Below the pieces are notes generated by a model. It did no database searches. It was not told the DNA's origin and was given only the letters and a program-made list of their open reading frames with translations. Below, in pieces: positions 25,801 through 40,300 of a stretch of DNA of 64,000 nt (position 1 is the stretch's first letter; each line of letters begins with the position of its first letter). The stretch is from Gordius sp. MW1 (lineage: Eukaryota > Nematomorpha > Gordioida > Gordea > Gordiidae). The stretch covers positions 16,244,001 to 16,308,000 of the forward strand of contig OZ038526.1 of assembly GCA_964036665.1 (NCBI GenBank), read 5' to 3'. A program made the translations under genes and the position numbers.

Positions 25801-28800
25801 TGAACCGTATTCATCCGATGAAAGTTGTCGTTTTCAGACGTGGTTTCTATGATCCCAAGTAAAAATTTATCAGAATCTAAAAACTATTACTTTGAAATCA
25901 TGATCGCATAGAGCAGTTTTCAAAAATTAAGCACTCACGTTGCGATACAACAAACTAATCGCAACAATAAAACCTTGTCTTTTGTCAAAATGATAGTTCT
26001 CGCAGCTTAAAACCTCTTTTCGGAAGTCAATCGAGGATAATAGGATTCTCAAATTGGCTTACTTTTATATATTTTTTCATGCTCTTTCACATAGAATCGA
26101 AAAAAATAAATATTTTTACCTCAAAATTTTTCACATATTTTTCTTTGAACCGTATTCATCCGATGAAAGTTGTCGTTTTCAGACGTGGTTTCTATGATCC
26201 CAAGTAAAAATTTATCAGAATCTAAAAACTATTACTTTGAAATCATGATCGCATAGAGCAGTTTTCAAAAATTAAGAAATCAAGTTGCGATACAACAAAC
26301 TAATCGCAACAATAAAACGTTGTCTTTTGTCAATATGATAGTTCTCGCAGCTTAAAACCTCTTTTCGGAAGTCAATCGAGGATAATAGGATTCTCAAATT
26401 AGCTTACTTTTATATATTTTTTCATGCTCTTTCACATAGAATCGAAAAAAATAAAAATTTTACCTCAAAATTTTTCACATGATTTTCTTTGAACCGTATT
26501 CATCCGATGAAAGTTGTCGTTTTCAGACGTGGTTTCTATGATCCCAAGTAAAAATTTATCAGAATTTAAAAACTATTACTTTGAAATCATGATCGCATAG
26601 AGCAGTTTTCATAAATTAAGCACTCACGTTGCGATACAACAAACTAATAGCAACAATAAAACGTTGTCTTTTGTCAAAATGATAGTTCTCGCAGCTTAAA
26701 ACCTCTTTTCGGAAGTCAATCGAGGATAATAGGATTCTCAAATTGGCTTACCTTTAATATTTTTTCATGCTCTTTCACATAGAATCGAAAAAAATAAATA
26801 TTTTTACCTCAAAATTTTTCACATATTTTTTGAACCGTATTCATCCGATGAAAGTTGTCGTTTTCAGACGTGGTTTCAATGATCCCAAGTAAAAATTTAT
26901 CAGAATCTAAAAACTATTACTTTGAAATCATGATCGCATAGAGCAGTTTTCAAAAATTAAGCACTCACGTTGCGATACAACAAACTAATCGCAACAATAA
27001 AACGTTGTCTTTTGTCAAAATGATAGTTCTCGCAGCTTAAAACCTCTTTTCGGAAGTCAATCGAGGATAATAGGATTCTCAAATTGGCTTACTTTTATAT
27101 ATTTTTTCATGCTCTTTCACATAGAATCGAAAAAAATAAATATTTTTACCTCAAAATTTTTTACATATTTTTCTTTGAACCGTATTCATCCGATGAAAGT
27201 TGTCGTTTTCAGACGTGGTAACTATGATCCCAAGTAAAAATTTATCAGAATCTAAAAACTATTACTTTGAAATCATGATCCCATAGAGCAGTTTTCAAAA
27301 ATTAAGCACTCACGTTGCGATACAACAAACTAATCGCAACAATAAAACGTTGTCTTTTGTCAAAATGATAGTTCTCGCAGCTTAAAACCTCTTTTCGGAA
27401 GTCAATCGAGGATAATAGGATTCTCAAATTGGCTTACTTTTATATATTTTTTCATGCTCTTTCACATAGAATCGAAAAAAATAAAAAATTTTACCTCAAA
27501 AATTTTCACATATTTTTCTTTGAACCGTATTCATCCGATGAAAGTTGTCGTTTTCAGACGTGGTTTCTATGATCCCAAGTAAAAATTTATCAGAATTTAA
27601 AAACTATTACTTTGAAATCATGATCCCATAGAGCAGTTTTCAAAAATTAAGCACCCACGTTGCGATACAACAAACTAATCGCAACAATAAAACGTTGTCT
27701 TTTGTCAAAATGATAGTTCTCGCAGCTTAAAACCTCTTTTCGGAAGTCAATCGAGGATAATAGGATTCTCAAATTGGCTTACTTTTATATATTTTTTCAT
27801 GCTCTTTCACATAGAATCGAAAAAAATAAATATTTTTACCTCAAAATTTTTCATATATTTTTCTTTGAACCGTATTCATCCGATGAAAGTTGTCGTTTTC
27901 AGACGTGGTTTCTATGATTCCAAGTAAAAATTTATCAGAATCTAAAAACTATTACTTTGAAATCATGATCGCATAGAGCAGTTTTCAAAAATTAAGCACT
28001 CACGTTGCGATACAACAAACTAATCGCAACAATAAAACGTTGTCTTTTGTCAAAATGATAGTTCTCGCAGCTTAAAACCTCTTTTCGGAAGTAAATCGAG
28101 GATAATAGGATTCTCAAATTGGCTTACTTTTATATATTTTTTCATGCTCTTTCACATAGAATCGAAAAAAATAAATATTTTTACCTCAAAATTTTTCACA
28201 TATTTTTTGAACTGTATTCATCCGATGAAAGTTGTCGTTTTCAGACGTGGTTTCTATGATCCCAAGTAAAAATTTATCAGAATCTAAAAACTATTACTTT
28301 GAAATCATGATCGCATAGAGCAGTTTTCAAAAATTAAGCACTCACGTTGCGATACAACAAACTAATCGCAACAATAAAACGTTGTCTTTTGTCAAAATGA
28401 TAGTTCTCGCAGCTTAAAACCTCTTTTCGGAAGTAAATCGAGGATAATAGGATTCTCAAATTGGCTTACTTTTATATATTTTTTCATGCTCTTTCACATA
28501 GAATCGGAAAAATAAATATTTTTACCTCAAAATTTTTCACATATTTGAACTGTATTCATCCGATGAAAGTTGTCGTTTTCAGACGTGGTTTCTATGATCC
28601 CAAGTAAAAATTTATCAGAATCTAAAAACTATTACTTTGAAATCATGATCGCATAGAGCAGTTCAAAAATTAAGCACTCTCGTTGCGATACAACAAACTA
28701 ATCGCAACAATAAAACGTTGTCTTTTGTCAAAATGATAGTTCTCGCAGCTTAAAACCTCTTTTCGGAAGTCAATCGAGGATAATAGGATTCTCAAATTGG

Positions 28801-29474
28801 CTTACTTTTATATATTTTTTCATGCTCTTTCACATAGAATCGGAAAAATAAATATTTTTACCTCAAAATTTTTCACATATTTTTTGAACCGTATTCATCC
28901 GATGAAAGTTGTCGTTTTCAGACGTGGTTTCTATGATCCCTAGTAAAAATTTATCAGAATCTAAAAACTATTACTTTGAAATCATGATCGCATAGAGCAG
29001 TTTTCAAAAATAAAGCACTCACGTTGCGATACAACAAACTAATCGCAACAATAAAACGTTGTCTTTTGTCAAAATGATAGTTCTCGCAGCTTAAAACCTC
29101 TTTTCGGAAGTCAATCGAGGATAATAGGATTCTCAAATTGGCTTACTTTTATATATTTTTTCATGCTCTTTCACATAGAATCGAAAAAAATAAATATTTT
29201 TACCTCAAAATTTTTCACATATTTTTCTTTGAACCGTATTCATCCGATGAAAGTTGTCGTTTTCAGACGTGGTTTCTATGATCCCAAGTAAAAATTTATC
29301 AGAATCTAAAAACTATTACTTTGAAATCATGATCGCATAGAGCAGTTTTCAAAAATAAAGCACTCACGTTGCGATACAACAAACTAATCGCAACAATAAA
29401 ACGTTGTCTTTTGTCAAAATGATAGTTCTCGCAGCTTAAAACCTCTTTTCGGAAGTCAATCGAGGATAATAAGA

Positions 29475-32400
29475 TTCTCAAATTGGCTTACTTTTATATA
29501 TTTTTTCATGCTCTTTCACATAGAATCGAAAAAAATAAATATTTTTACCTCAAAATTTTTCACATATTTTTCTTTGAACCGTATTCATCCGATGAAAGTT
29601 GTCGTTTTCAGACGTGGTTTCTATGATCCCAAGTAAAAATTTATCAGAATCTAAAAACTATTACTTTGAAATCATGATCGCATAGAGCAGTTTTCAAAAA
29701 TTAAGCACTCACGTTGCGATACAACAAACTAATCGCAACAATAAAACCTTGTCTTTTGTCAAAATGATAGTTCTCGCAGCTTAAAACCTCTTTTCGGAAG
29801 TCAATCGAGGATAATAGGATTCTCAAATTGGCTTACTTTTATATATTTTTTCATGCTCTTTCACATAGAATCGAAAAAAATAAATATTTTTACCTCAAAA
29901 TTTTTCACATATTTTTCTTTGAACCGTATTCATCCGATGAAAGTTGTCGTTTTCAGACGTGGTTTCTATGTACCCAAGTAAAAATTTATCAGAATCTAAA
30001 AACTATTACTTTGAAATCATGATCGCATAGAGCAGTTTTCAAAAATTAAGCAATCAAGTTGCGATACAACAAACTAATCGCAACAATAAAACGTTGTCTT
30101 TTGTCAATATGATAGTTCTCGCAGCTTAAAACCTCTTTTCCGAAGTCAATCGAGGATAATAGGATTCTCAAATTAGCTTACTTTTATATATTTTTTCATG
30201 CTCTTTCACATAGAATCGAAAAAAATAAAAATTTTACCTCAAAATTTTTCACATGATTTTCTTTGAACCGTATTCATCCGATGAAAGTTGTCGTTTTCAG
30301 ACGTGGTTTCTATGATCCCAAGTAAAAATTTATCAGAATTTAAAAACTATTACTTTGAAATCATGATCGCATAGAGCAGTTTTCATAAATTAAGCACTCA
30401 CGTTGCGATACAACAAACTAATAGCAACAATAAAACGTTGTCTTTTGTCAAAATGATAGTTCTCGCAGCTTAAAACCTCTTTTCGGAAGTCAATCGAGGA
30501 TAATAGGATTATCAAATTGGCTTACTTTTATATATTTTTTCAAGCTCTTTCACATAGAATAACAAAAAAAATGAGTATTTTTACCTCAAAATTTTTCATA
30601 TTTTTTTCTTTCAACCGTATTGATCCGATGAAAGTTGTCGTTTTCAGACGTGGTTTCTATGATCCCAAGTAAAAATTTATCAGAATCTAAAAACTATTAC
30701 TTTGAAATCATGATCGCATAGAGCAGTTTTCAAAAATTAAGCAATCAAGTTGCGATACAACAAACTAATCGCAACAATAAAACGTTGTCTTTTGTCAAAA
30801 TGATAGTTCTCGCAGCTTAAAACCTCTTTTCGGAAGTAAATCGAGGATAATAGGATTCTCAAATTAGCTTACTTTTATATATTTTTTCATGCTCTTTCAC
30901 ATAGAATCGAAAAAAATAAAAATTTTACCTCAAAATTTTTCACATGATTTTCTTTGAACCGTATTCATCCGATGAAAGTTGTCGTTTTCAGACGTGGTTT
31001 CTATGATCCCAAGTAAAAATTTATCAGAATTTAAAAACTATTACTTTGAAATCATGATCGCATAGAGCAGTTTTCATAAATTAAGCACTCACGTTGCGAT
31101 ACAACAAACTAATAGCAACAATAAAACGTTGTCTTTTGTCAAAATGATAGTTCTCGCAGCTTAAAACCTCTTTTCGGAAGTCAATCGAGGATAATAGGAT
31201 TCTCAAATTGGCTTACTTTTATATATTTTTTCATGCTCTTTCACATAGAATCGAAAAAAATAAATATTTTTACCTCAAAATTTTTCACATATTTTTTGAA
31301 CCGTATTCATCCGATGAAAGTTGTCGTTTTCAGACGTGGTTTCAATGATCCCAAGTAAAAATTTATCAGAATCTAAAAACTATTACTTTGAAATCATGAT
31401 CGCATAGAGCAGTTTTCAAAAATTAAGCACTCACGTTGCGATACAACAAACTAATCGCAACAATAAAACGTTGTCTTTTGTCAAAATGATAGTTCTCGCA
31501 GCTTAAAACCTCTTTTCGGAAGTAAATCGAGGATAATAGGATTCTCAAATTGGCTTACTTTTATATATTTTTTCATGCTCTTTCACATAGAATCGAAAAA
31601 AATAAATATTTTTACCTCAAAATTTTTCACATATTTTTCTTTGAACCGTATTCATCCGATGAAAGTTGTCGTTTTCAGACGTGGTTTCTATGATCCCAAG
31701 TAAAAATTTATCAGAATCTAAAAACTATTACTTTGAAATCATGATCGCATAGAGCAGTTTTCAAAAATTAAGCACTCACGTTGCGATACAACAAACTAAT
31801 CGCAACAATAAAACCTTGTCTTTTGTCAAAATGATAGTTCTCGCAGCTTAAAACCTCTTTTCGGAAGTCAATCGAGGATAATAGGATTCTCAAATTGGCT
31901 TACTTTTATATATTTTTTCATGCTCTTTCACATAGAATCGAAAAAAATAAATATTTTTACCTCAAAATTTTTCACATATTTTTCTTTGAACCGTATTCAT
32001 CCGATGAAAGTTGTCGTTTTCAGACGTGGTTTCTATGTACCCAAGTAAAAATTTATCAGAATCTAAAAACTATTACTTTGAAATCATGATCGCATAGAGC
32101 AGTTTTCAAAAATTAAGCAATCAAGTTGCGATACAACAAACTAATCGCAACAATAAAACGTTGTCTTTTGTCAATATGATAGTTCTCGCAGCTTAAAACC
32201 TCTTTTCGGAAGTCAATCGAGGATAATAGGATTCTCAAATTAGCTTACTTTTATATATTTTTTCATGCTCTTTCACATAGAATCGAAAAAAATAAAAATT
32301 TTACCTCAAAATTTTTCACATGATTTTCTTTGAACCGTATTCATCCGATGAAAGTTGTCGTTTTCAGACGTGGTTTCTATGATCCCAAGTAAAAATTTAT

Positions 32401-33135
32401 CAGAATTTAAAAACTATTACTTTGAAATCATGATCGCATAGAGCAGTTTTCATAAATTAAGCACTCACGTTGCGATACAACAAACTAATAGCAACAATAA
32501 AACGTTGTCTTTTGTCAAAATGATAGTTCTCGCAGCTTAAAACCTCTTTTCGGAAGTCAATCGAGGATAATAGGATTATCAAATTGGCTTACTTTTATAT
32601 ATTTTTTCAAGCTCTTTCACATAGAATAACAAAAAAAATGAGTATTTTTACCTCAAAATTTTTCATATTTTTTTCTTTCAACCGTATTGATCCGATGAAA
32701 GTTGTCGTTTTCAGACGTGGTTTCTATGATCCCAAGTAAAAATTTATCAGAATCTAAAAACTATTACTTTGAAATCATGATCGCATAGAGCAGTTTTCAA
32801 AAATTAAGCAATCAAGTTGCGATACAACAAACTAATCGCAACAATAAAACGTTGTCTTTTGTCAAAATGATAGTTCTCGCAGCTTAAAACCTCTTTTCGG
32901 AAGTAAATCGAGGATAATAGGATTCTCAAATTAGCTTACTTTTATATATTTTTTCATGCTCTTTCACATAGAATCGAAAAAAATAAAAATTTTACCTCAA
33001 AATTTTTCACATGATTTTCTTTGAACCGTATTCATCCGATGAAAGTTGTCGTTTTCAGACGTGGTTTCTATGATCCCAAGTAAAAATTTATCAGAATTTA
33101 AAAACTATTACTTTGAAATCATGATCGCATAGAGC
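29475..33135 (+). repeat. 6-mer HOR, 2067-bp period, nearly two copies
   Basis: 29475-31541 is repeated at 31542-33135. Shared marks at 2067 bp are AAAACCTTGTC (29743, 31810), CTATGTACCCAAG (29967, 32034), the AATAACAAAAAAAATGAG leader with TTTCAACCGTATTGATCC (30559, 32626), AGTAAATCGAGG with AAATTAGC, and CACATGATTTTC. It overlaps the tail of the 11-mer block, so part of the 11-mer was itself re-amplified. Confidence 0.85.
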
Positions 33136-34379
33136 AGTTTTCAAAAATTAAGCACTCACGTTGCGATACAACAAACTAATCGCAACAATAAAACGTTGTC
33201 TTTTGTCAAAATGATAGTTCTCGCAGCTTAAAACCTCTTTTCGGAAGTCAATCGAGGATAATAGGATTCTCAAATTGGCTTACTTTTATATATTTTTTCA
33301 TGCTCTTTCACATAGAATCGAAAAAAATAAATATTTTTACCTCAAAATTTTTCACATATTTTTCTTTGAACCGTATTCATCCGATGAAAGTTGTCGTTTT
33401 CAGACGTGGTTTCTATGATCCCAAGTAAAAATTTATCAGAATCTAAAAACTATTACTTTGAAATCGTGATCGCATAGAGCAGTTTTCAAAAATTAAGCAC
33501 TCACGTTGCGATACAACAAACTAATCGCAACAATAAAACGTTGTCTTTTGTCAAAATGATAGTTCTCGCAGCTTAAAACCTCTTTTCGGAAGTCAATCGA
33601 GGATAATAGGATTCTCAAATTGGCTTACTTTTATATATTTTTTCAAGCTCTTTCACATAGAATAACAAAAAAAAATGAGTATTTTTACCTCAAAATTTTT
33701 CATATTTTTTTCTTTCAACCGTATTGATCCGATGAAAGTTGTCGTTTTCAGACGTGGTTTCTATGATCCCAAGTAAAAATTTATCAGAATCTAAAAACTA
33801 TTACTTTGAAATCATGATCGCATAGAGCAGTTTTCAAAAATTAAGCTCACGTTGCGATACAACAAACTAATCGCAACAATAAAACGTTGTCTTTTGTCAA
33901 AATGATAGTTCTCGCAGCTTAAAACCTCTTTTCGGAAGTCAATCGAGGATAATAGGGTTCTCAAATTGGCTTAATTTTATATATTTTTTCAAGCTCTTTC
34001 ACATAGAATAACAAAAAAAAATGAGTATTTTTACCTCAAAATTTTTCATATTTTTTTCTTTCAACCGTAATGATCCGATGAAAGTTGTCGTTTTCAGACG
34101 TGGTTTCTATGATCCCAAGTAAAAATTTATCAGAATCTAAAAACTATTACTTTGAAATCATGATCGCATAGAGCAGTTTTCAAAAATTAAGCACTCACGT
34201 TGCGATACAACAAACTAATCGCAACAATAAAACGTTGTCTTTTGTCAAAATGATAGTTCTCGCAGCTTAAAACCTCTTTTCGGAAGTCAATCGAGGATAA
34301 TAGGATTCTCAAATTGGCTTACTTTTAAATATTTTTTCATGCTCTTTCACATAGAATCGAAAAAAATAAAAAATTTTAT
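33136..34379 (+). repeat. Mixed monomers with two adjacent chimeric E-type copies
   Basis: After two ordinary monomers, two neighbours (from about 33640 and 33985) carry the leader AATAACAAAAAAAAATGAG with TTTCAACCGTATTGATCC or TTTCAACCGTAATGATCC, joined to an ordinary GACGTGGTTTCTATG body. The first has lost three bases in AATTAAGCTCACG. No gene is visible. Confidence 0.75.
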
Positions 34380-37300
34380 CTCAAAATTTTTCACATATTT
34401 TTCTTTGAACCGTATTCATCCGATGAAAGTTGTCGTTTTCAGACGTGGTTTCTATGATCCCAAGTAAAAATTTATCAGAATTTAAAAACTATTACTTTGA
34501 AATCATGATCGCATAGAGGAGTTTTCAAAAATTAAGCACTCACGTTGCGATACAACAAACTAATCGCAACAATAAAACGTTGTATTTTGTCAAAATGATA
34601 GTTCTCGCAGCTTAAAACCTCTTTTCGGAAGTGAATCGAGGATAATAGGATTCTCAAAATGGCTTACTTTTATATATTTTTTCATGCTCTTTCACATAGA
34701 ATCGAAAAAAATAAATATTTTTACCTCAAAATTTTTCACATATTTTTCTTTAAACCGTATTCATCCGATGAAAGTTGTCGTTTTCAGACGTGGTTTCTAT
34801 GATCCCAAGTAAAAATTTTTCAGAATCTAAAAACTATTACTTTGAAATCATGATCGCATAGAGCAGTTTTCAAAAATTAAGCACTCACGTTGCGATACAA
34901 CAAACTAATCGCAACAATAAAACGTTGTCTTTTGTCAAAATGATAGTTCTCGCAGCTTAAAACCTCTTTTCGGAAGTCAATCGAGGATAATAGGATTCTC
35001 AAATTGGCTTACTTTTATATATTTTTTCATGCTCTTTCACTTAGAATCGAAAAAAATAAATATTTTTACTTCAAAATTTTTCACATATTTTTCTTTGAAC
35101 CGTATTCATCCGATGAAAGTTGTCGTTTTCAGACGTGGTTTCTATGATCCCAAGTAAAAATTTATCAGAATCTAAAAACTATTACTTTGAAATCGTGATC
35201 GCATAGAGCAGTTTTCAAAAATTAAGCAATCAAGTTGCGATACAACATACTAATCGCAACAATAAACCGTTGTCTTTTGTCAAAATGATAGTTCTCGCAG
35301 CTTAAAACCTCTTTTCGGAAGTCAATCGAGGATAATAGGATTCTCAAATTGGCTTACTTTTATATATTTTTTCATGCTCTTTCACATAGAATCGAAAAAA
35401 ATAAGTATTTTTACCTCAAAATTTTTCACATATTTTTCTTTGAACCGTATTCATCCGATGAAAGTTGTCGTTTTCAGACGTGGTTTCTATGATCCCAAGT
35501 AAAAATTTATCAGAATTTAAAAACTATTACTTTGAAATCATGATCGCATAGAGCAGTTTTCAAAAATTAAGCAATCAAGTTGCGATACAACAAACTAATC
35601 GCAACAATAAAACGTTGTCTTTTGTCAAAATGATAGTTCTCGCAGCTTAAAACCTCTTTTCGGAAGTCAATCGAGGATAATAGGATTCTCAAATTAGCTT
35701 ACTTTTATATATTTTTTCATGCTCTTTCACATAGAATCGAAAAAAATAAAAAATTTTACCTCAAAATTTGTCACATATTTTTCTTTGAACCGTATTCATC
35801 CGATGAAAGTTGTCGTTTTCAGACGTGGTTTCTATGATCCCAAGTAAAAATTTATCAGAATTTAAAAACTATTACTTTGAAATCATGATCGCATAGAGCA
35901 GTTTTCAAAAATTAAGCACTCACGTTGCGATACAACAAACTAATCGCAACAATAAAACGTTGTCTTTTGTCAAAATGATAGTTCTCGCAGCTTAAAACCT
36001 CTTTTCGGAAGTCAATCGAGGATAATAGGATTCTCAAATTGGCTTACTTTTAAATATTTTTTCATGCTCTTTCACATAGAATCGAAAAAAATGAAAAATT
36101 TTACCTCAAAATTTTTCACATATTTTTCTTTGAACCGTATTCATCCGATGAAAGTTGTCGTTTTCAGACGTGGTTTCTATGATCCCAAGTAAATATTTAT
36201 CAAAATCTAAAAACTATTACTTTGAAATCATGATCGCATAGAGCAGTTTTCAAAAATTAAGCACTCACGTTGCGATACAACAAACTAATCGCAACAATAA
36301 AACGTTGTCTTTTGTCAAAATGATAGTTCTCGCAGCTTAAAACCTCTTTTCGGAAGTCAATCGAGGATAATAGGATTCTCAAATTGGCTTACTTTTAAAT
36401 ATTTTTTCATGCTCTTTCACATAGAATCGAAAAAAATAAAAAATTTTACCTCAAAATTTTTCACATATTTTTCTTTGAACCGTATTCATCCGATGAAAGT
36501 TGTCGTTTTCAGACGTGGTTTCTATGATCCCAAGTAAAAATTTATCAGAATCTAAAAACTATTACTTTGAAATCATGATCGCATAGAGCAGTTTTCAAAA
36601 ATTAAGCACTCACGTTGCGATACAACAAACTAATCGCAACAATAAAACGTTGTCTTTTGTCAAAATGATAGTTCTCGCAGCTTAAAACCTCTTTTCGAAA
36701 GTCAATCGAGGATAATAGGATTCTCAAATTTACTTACTTTTATATATTTTTTCATGCTCTTTCACATAGAATCGAAAAAAATAAAAAAATTTACCTCAAA
36801 ATTTTTCACATATTTTTCTTTGAACCGTATTCATCCGATGAAAGTTGTCGTTTTCAGACGTGGTTTCTATGATCCCAAGTAAAAATTTATCAGAATCTAA
36901 AAACTATTACTTTGAAATCATGATCGCATAGAGCAGTTTTCAAAAATTAAGCACTCACGTTGCGATACAACAAACTAATCGCAACAATAAAACGTTGTCT
37001 TTTGTCAAAATGATAGTTCTCGCAGCTTAAAACCTCTTTTCGGAAGTCAATCGAGGATAATAGGATTCTCAAATTGGCTTACTTTTAAATATTTTTTCAT
37101 GCTCTTTCACATAGAATCGAAAAAAATGAAAAATTTTACCTCAAAATTTTTCACATATTTTTCTTTGAACCGTATTCATCCGATGAAAGTTGTCGTTTTC
37201 AGACGTGGTTTCTATGATCCCAAGTAAATATTTATCAAAATCTAAAAACTATTACTTTGAAATCATGATCGCATAGAGCAGTTTTCAAAAATTAAGCACT

Positions 37301-40300
37301 CACGTTGCGATACAACAAACTAATCGCAACAATAAAACGTTGTCTTTTGTCAAAATGATAGTTCTCGCAGCTTAAAACCTCTTTTCGGAAGTCAATCGAG
37401 GATAATAGGATTCTCAAATTGGCTTACTTTTAAATATTTTTTCATGCTCTTTCACATAGAATCGAAAAAAATGAAAAATTTTACCTCAAAATTTTTCACA
37501 TATTTTTCTTTGAACCGTATTCATCCGATGAAAGTTGTCGTTTTCAGACGTGGTTTCTATGATCCCAAGTAAATATTTATCAAAATCTAAAAACTATTAC
37601 TTTGAAATCATGATCGCATAGAGCAGTTTTCAAAAATTAAGCACTCACGTTGCGATACAACAAACTAATCGCAACAATAAAACGTTGTCTTTTGTCAAAA
37701 TGATAGTTCTCGCAGCTTAAAACCTCTTTTCGGAAGTCAATCGAGGATAATAGGATTCTCAAATTGGCTTACTTTTAAATATTTTTTCATGCTCTTTCAC
37801 ATAGAATCGAAAAAAATAAAAAATTTTACCTCAAAATTTTTCACATATTTTTCTTTGAACCGTATTCATCCGATGAAAGTTGTCGTTTTCAGACGTGGTT
37901 TCTATGATCCCAAGTAAAAATTTATCAGAATCTAAAAACTATTACTTTGAAATCATGATCGCATAGAGCAGTTTTCAAAAATTAAGCACTCACGTTGCGA
38001 TACAACAAACTAATCGCAACAATAAAACGTTGTCTTTTGTCAAAATGATAGTTCTCGCAGCTTAAAACCTCTTTTCGAAAGTCAATCGAGGATAATAGGA
38101 TTCTCAAATTTACTTACTTTTATATATTTTTTCATGCTCTTTCACATAGAATCGAAAAAAATAAAAAAATTTACCTCAAAATTTTTCACATATTTTTCTT
38201 TGAACCGTATTCATCCGATGAAAGTTGTCGTTTTCAGACGTGGTTTCTATGATCCCAAGTAAAAATTTATCAGAATCTAAAAACTATTACTTTGAAATCA
38301 TGATCGCATAGAGCAGTTTTCAAAAATTAAGCACTCACGTTGCGATACAACAAACTAATCGCAACAATAAAACGTTGTCTTTTGTCAAAATGATAGTTCT
38401 CGCAGCTTAAAACCTCTTTTCGGAAGTCAATCGAGGATAATAGGATTCTCAAATTAGCTTACTTTTATATATTTTTTCATGCTCTTTCACATAGAATCGA
38501 AAAAAATAAAAAATTTTACCTCAAAATTTGTCACATATTTTTCTTTGAACCGTATTCATCCGATGAAAGTTGTCGTTTTCAGACGTGGTTTCTATGATCC
38601 CAAGTAAAAATTTATCAGAATTTAAAAACTATTACTTTGAAATCATGATCGCATAGAGCAGTTTTCAAAAATTAAGCACTCACGTTGCGATACAACAAAC
38701 TAATCGCAACAATAAAACGTTGTCTTTTGTCAAAATGATAGTTCTCGCAGCTTAAAACCTCTTTTCGGAAGTCAATCGAGGATAATAGGATTCTCAAATT
38801 GGCTTACTTTTAAATATTTTTTCATGCTCTTTCACATAGAATCGAAAAAAATGAAAAATTTTACCTCAAAATTTTTCACATATTTTTCTTTGAACCGTAT
38901 TCATCCGATGAAAGTTGTCGTTTTCAGACGTGGTTTCTATGATCCCAAGTAAATATTTATCAAAATCTAAAAACTATTACTTTGAAATCATGATCGCATA
39001 GAGCAGTTTTCAAAAATTAAGCACTCACGTTGCGATACAACAAACTAATCGCAACAATAAAACGTTGTCTTTTGTCAAAATGATAGTTCTCGCAGCTTAA
39101 AACCTCTTTTCGGAAGTCAATCGAGGATAATAGGATTCTCAAATTGGCTTACTTTTAAATATTTTTTCATGCTCTTTCACATAGAATCGAAAAAAATAAA
39201 AAATTTTACCTCAAAATTTTTCACATATTTTTCTTTGAACCGTATTCATCCGATGAAAGTTGTCGTTTTCAGACGTGGTTTCTATGATCCCAAGTAAAAA
39301 TTTATCAGAATCTAAAAACTATTACTTTGAAATCATGATCGCATAGAGCAGTTTTCAAAAATTAAGCACTCACGTTGCGATACAACAAACTAATCGCAAC
39401 AATAAAACGTTGTCTTTTGTCAAAATGATAGTTCTCGCAGCTTAAAACCTCTTTTCGAAAGTCAATCGAGGATAATAGGATTCTCAAATTTACTTACTTT
39501 TATATATTTTTTCATGCTCTTTCACATAGAATCGAAAAAAATAAAAAAATTTACCTCAAAATTTTTCACATATTTTTCTTTGAACCGTATTCATCCGATG
39601 AAAGTTGTCGTTTTCAGACGTGGTTTCTATGATCCCAAGTAAAAATTTATCAGAATCTAAAAACTATTACTTTGAAATCATGATCGCATAGAGCAGTTTT
39701 CAAAAATTAAGCACTCACGTTGCGATACAACAAACTAATCGCAACAATAAAACGTTGTCTTTTGTCAAAATGATAGTTCTCGCAGCTTAAAACCTCTTTT
39801 CGGAAGTCAATCGAGGATAATAGGATTCTTAAATTAGCTTACTTTTATATATTTTTTCATGCTCTTTCACATAGAATCGAAAAAAATAAAAAATTTTACC
39901 TCAAAGTTTTTCACATATTTTTCTTTGAACCGTATTCATCCGATGAAAGTTGTCGTTTTCAGACGTGGTTTCTATGATCCCAAGTAAAAATTTATCAGAA
40001 TTTAAAAACTATTACTTTGAAATCATGATCGCATAGAGCAGTTTTCAAAAATTAAGCACTCACGTTGCGATACAACAAACTAATCGCAACAATAAAACGT
40101 TGTCTTTTGTCAAAATGATAGTTCTCGCAGCTTAAAACCTCTTTTCGGAAGTGAATCGAGGATAATAGGATTCTCAAATTGGCTTACTTTTATATATTTT
40201 TTTAAGCTCTTTCACATAGAATAACAAAAAATAAATATTTTTACCTCAAAATTTTTCACATTTTTTTCTTTCAACCGTATTGATCCGATGAAAGTTGTCG

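Larger units (their letters stand above)
25461..25805 (+). repeat. Representative A-type (majority) satellite monomer, 345 bp
   Basis: This complete copy is close to the majority consensus. In order it holds: a leader with CCGATGAAAGTTGTCG; TTTCTATGATCCCAAG; an 8-bp palindrome ATCATGAT (25552-25559); the inverted repeat GTTGCGAT/ATCGCAAC (25594-25620); AACGTT; TCTCGCAGCTTAAAACC; TTCGGAAGTCAATCGAGG; TTGGCTTACTTTTATATA; then a run of A and T tracts. G+C is about 31% by hand count, with 61 C and 45 G on this strand. This copy carries AAATAAAGC where most copies have AAATTAAGC. TCATGA (BspHI) and AACGTT (AclI) occur once per typical monomer, so either enzyme should give a ~345-bp ladder. Confidence 0.95.
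23480..30510 (+). repeat. 11-mer HOR, 3774-3779-bp period, nearly two copies
   Basis: 23480-26740 reappears at about 27260-30510. ATGATTCCAAG is at 24136 and 27915 (3779 apart). GAACTGTATTC, GCACTCTCG, CGGAAAAATAAAT, AAAACCTTGTC (25969 and 29743), CAATATGATAG (26331 and 30105), CATAAATTAAG with AATAGCAAC (26610 and 30384) and CACATGATTTTC follow in the same order. The shift falls to 3774 because the second copy lost 3 bp near 28546 and 2 bp near 28664 (GCAGTTCAAAAA). About 520 bp between the two matching parts is unlike at its edges. Confidence 0.85.
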
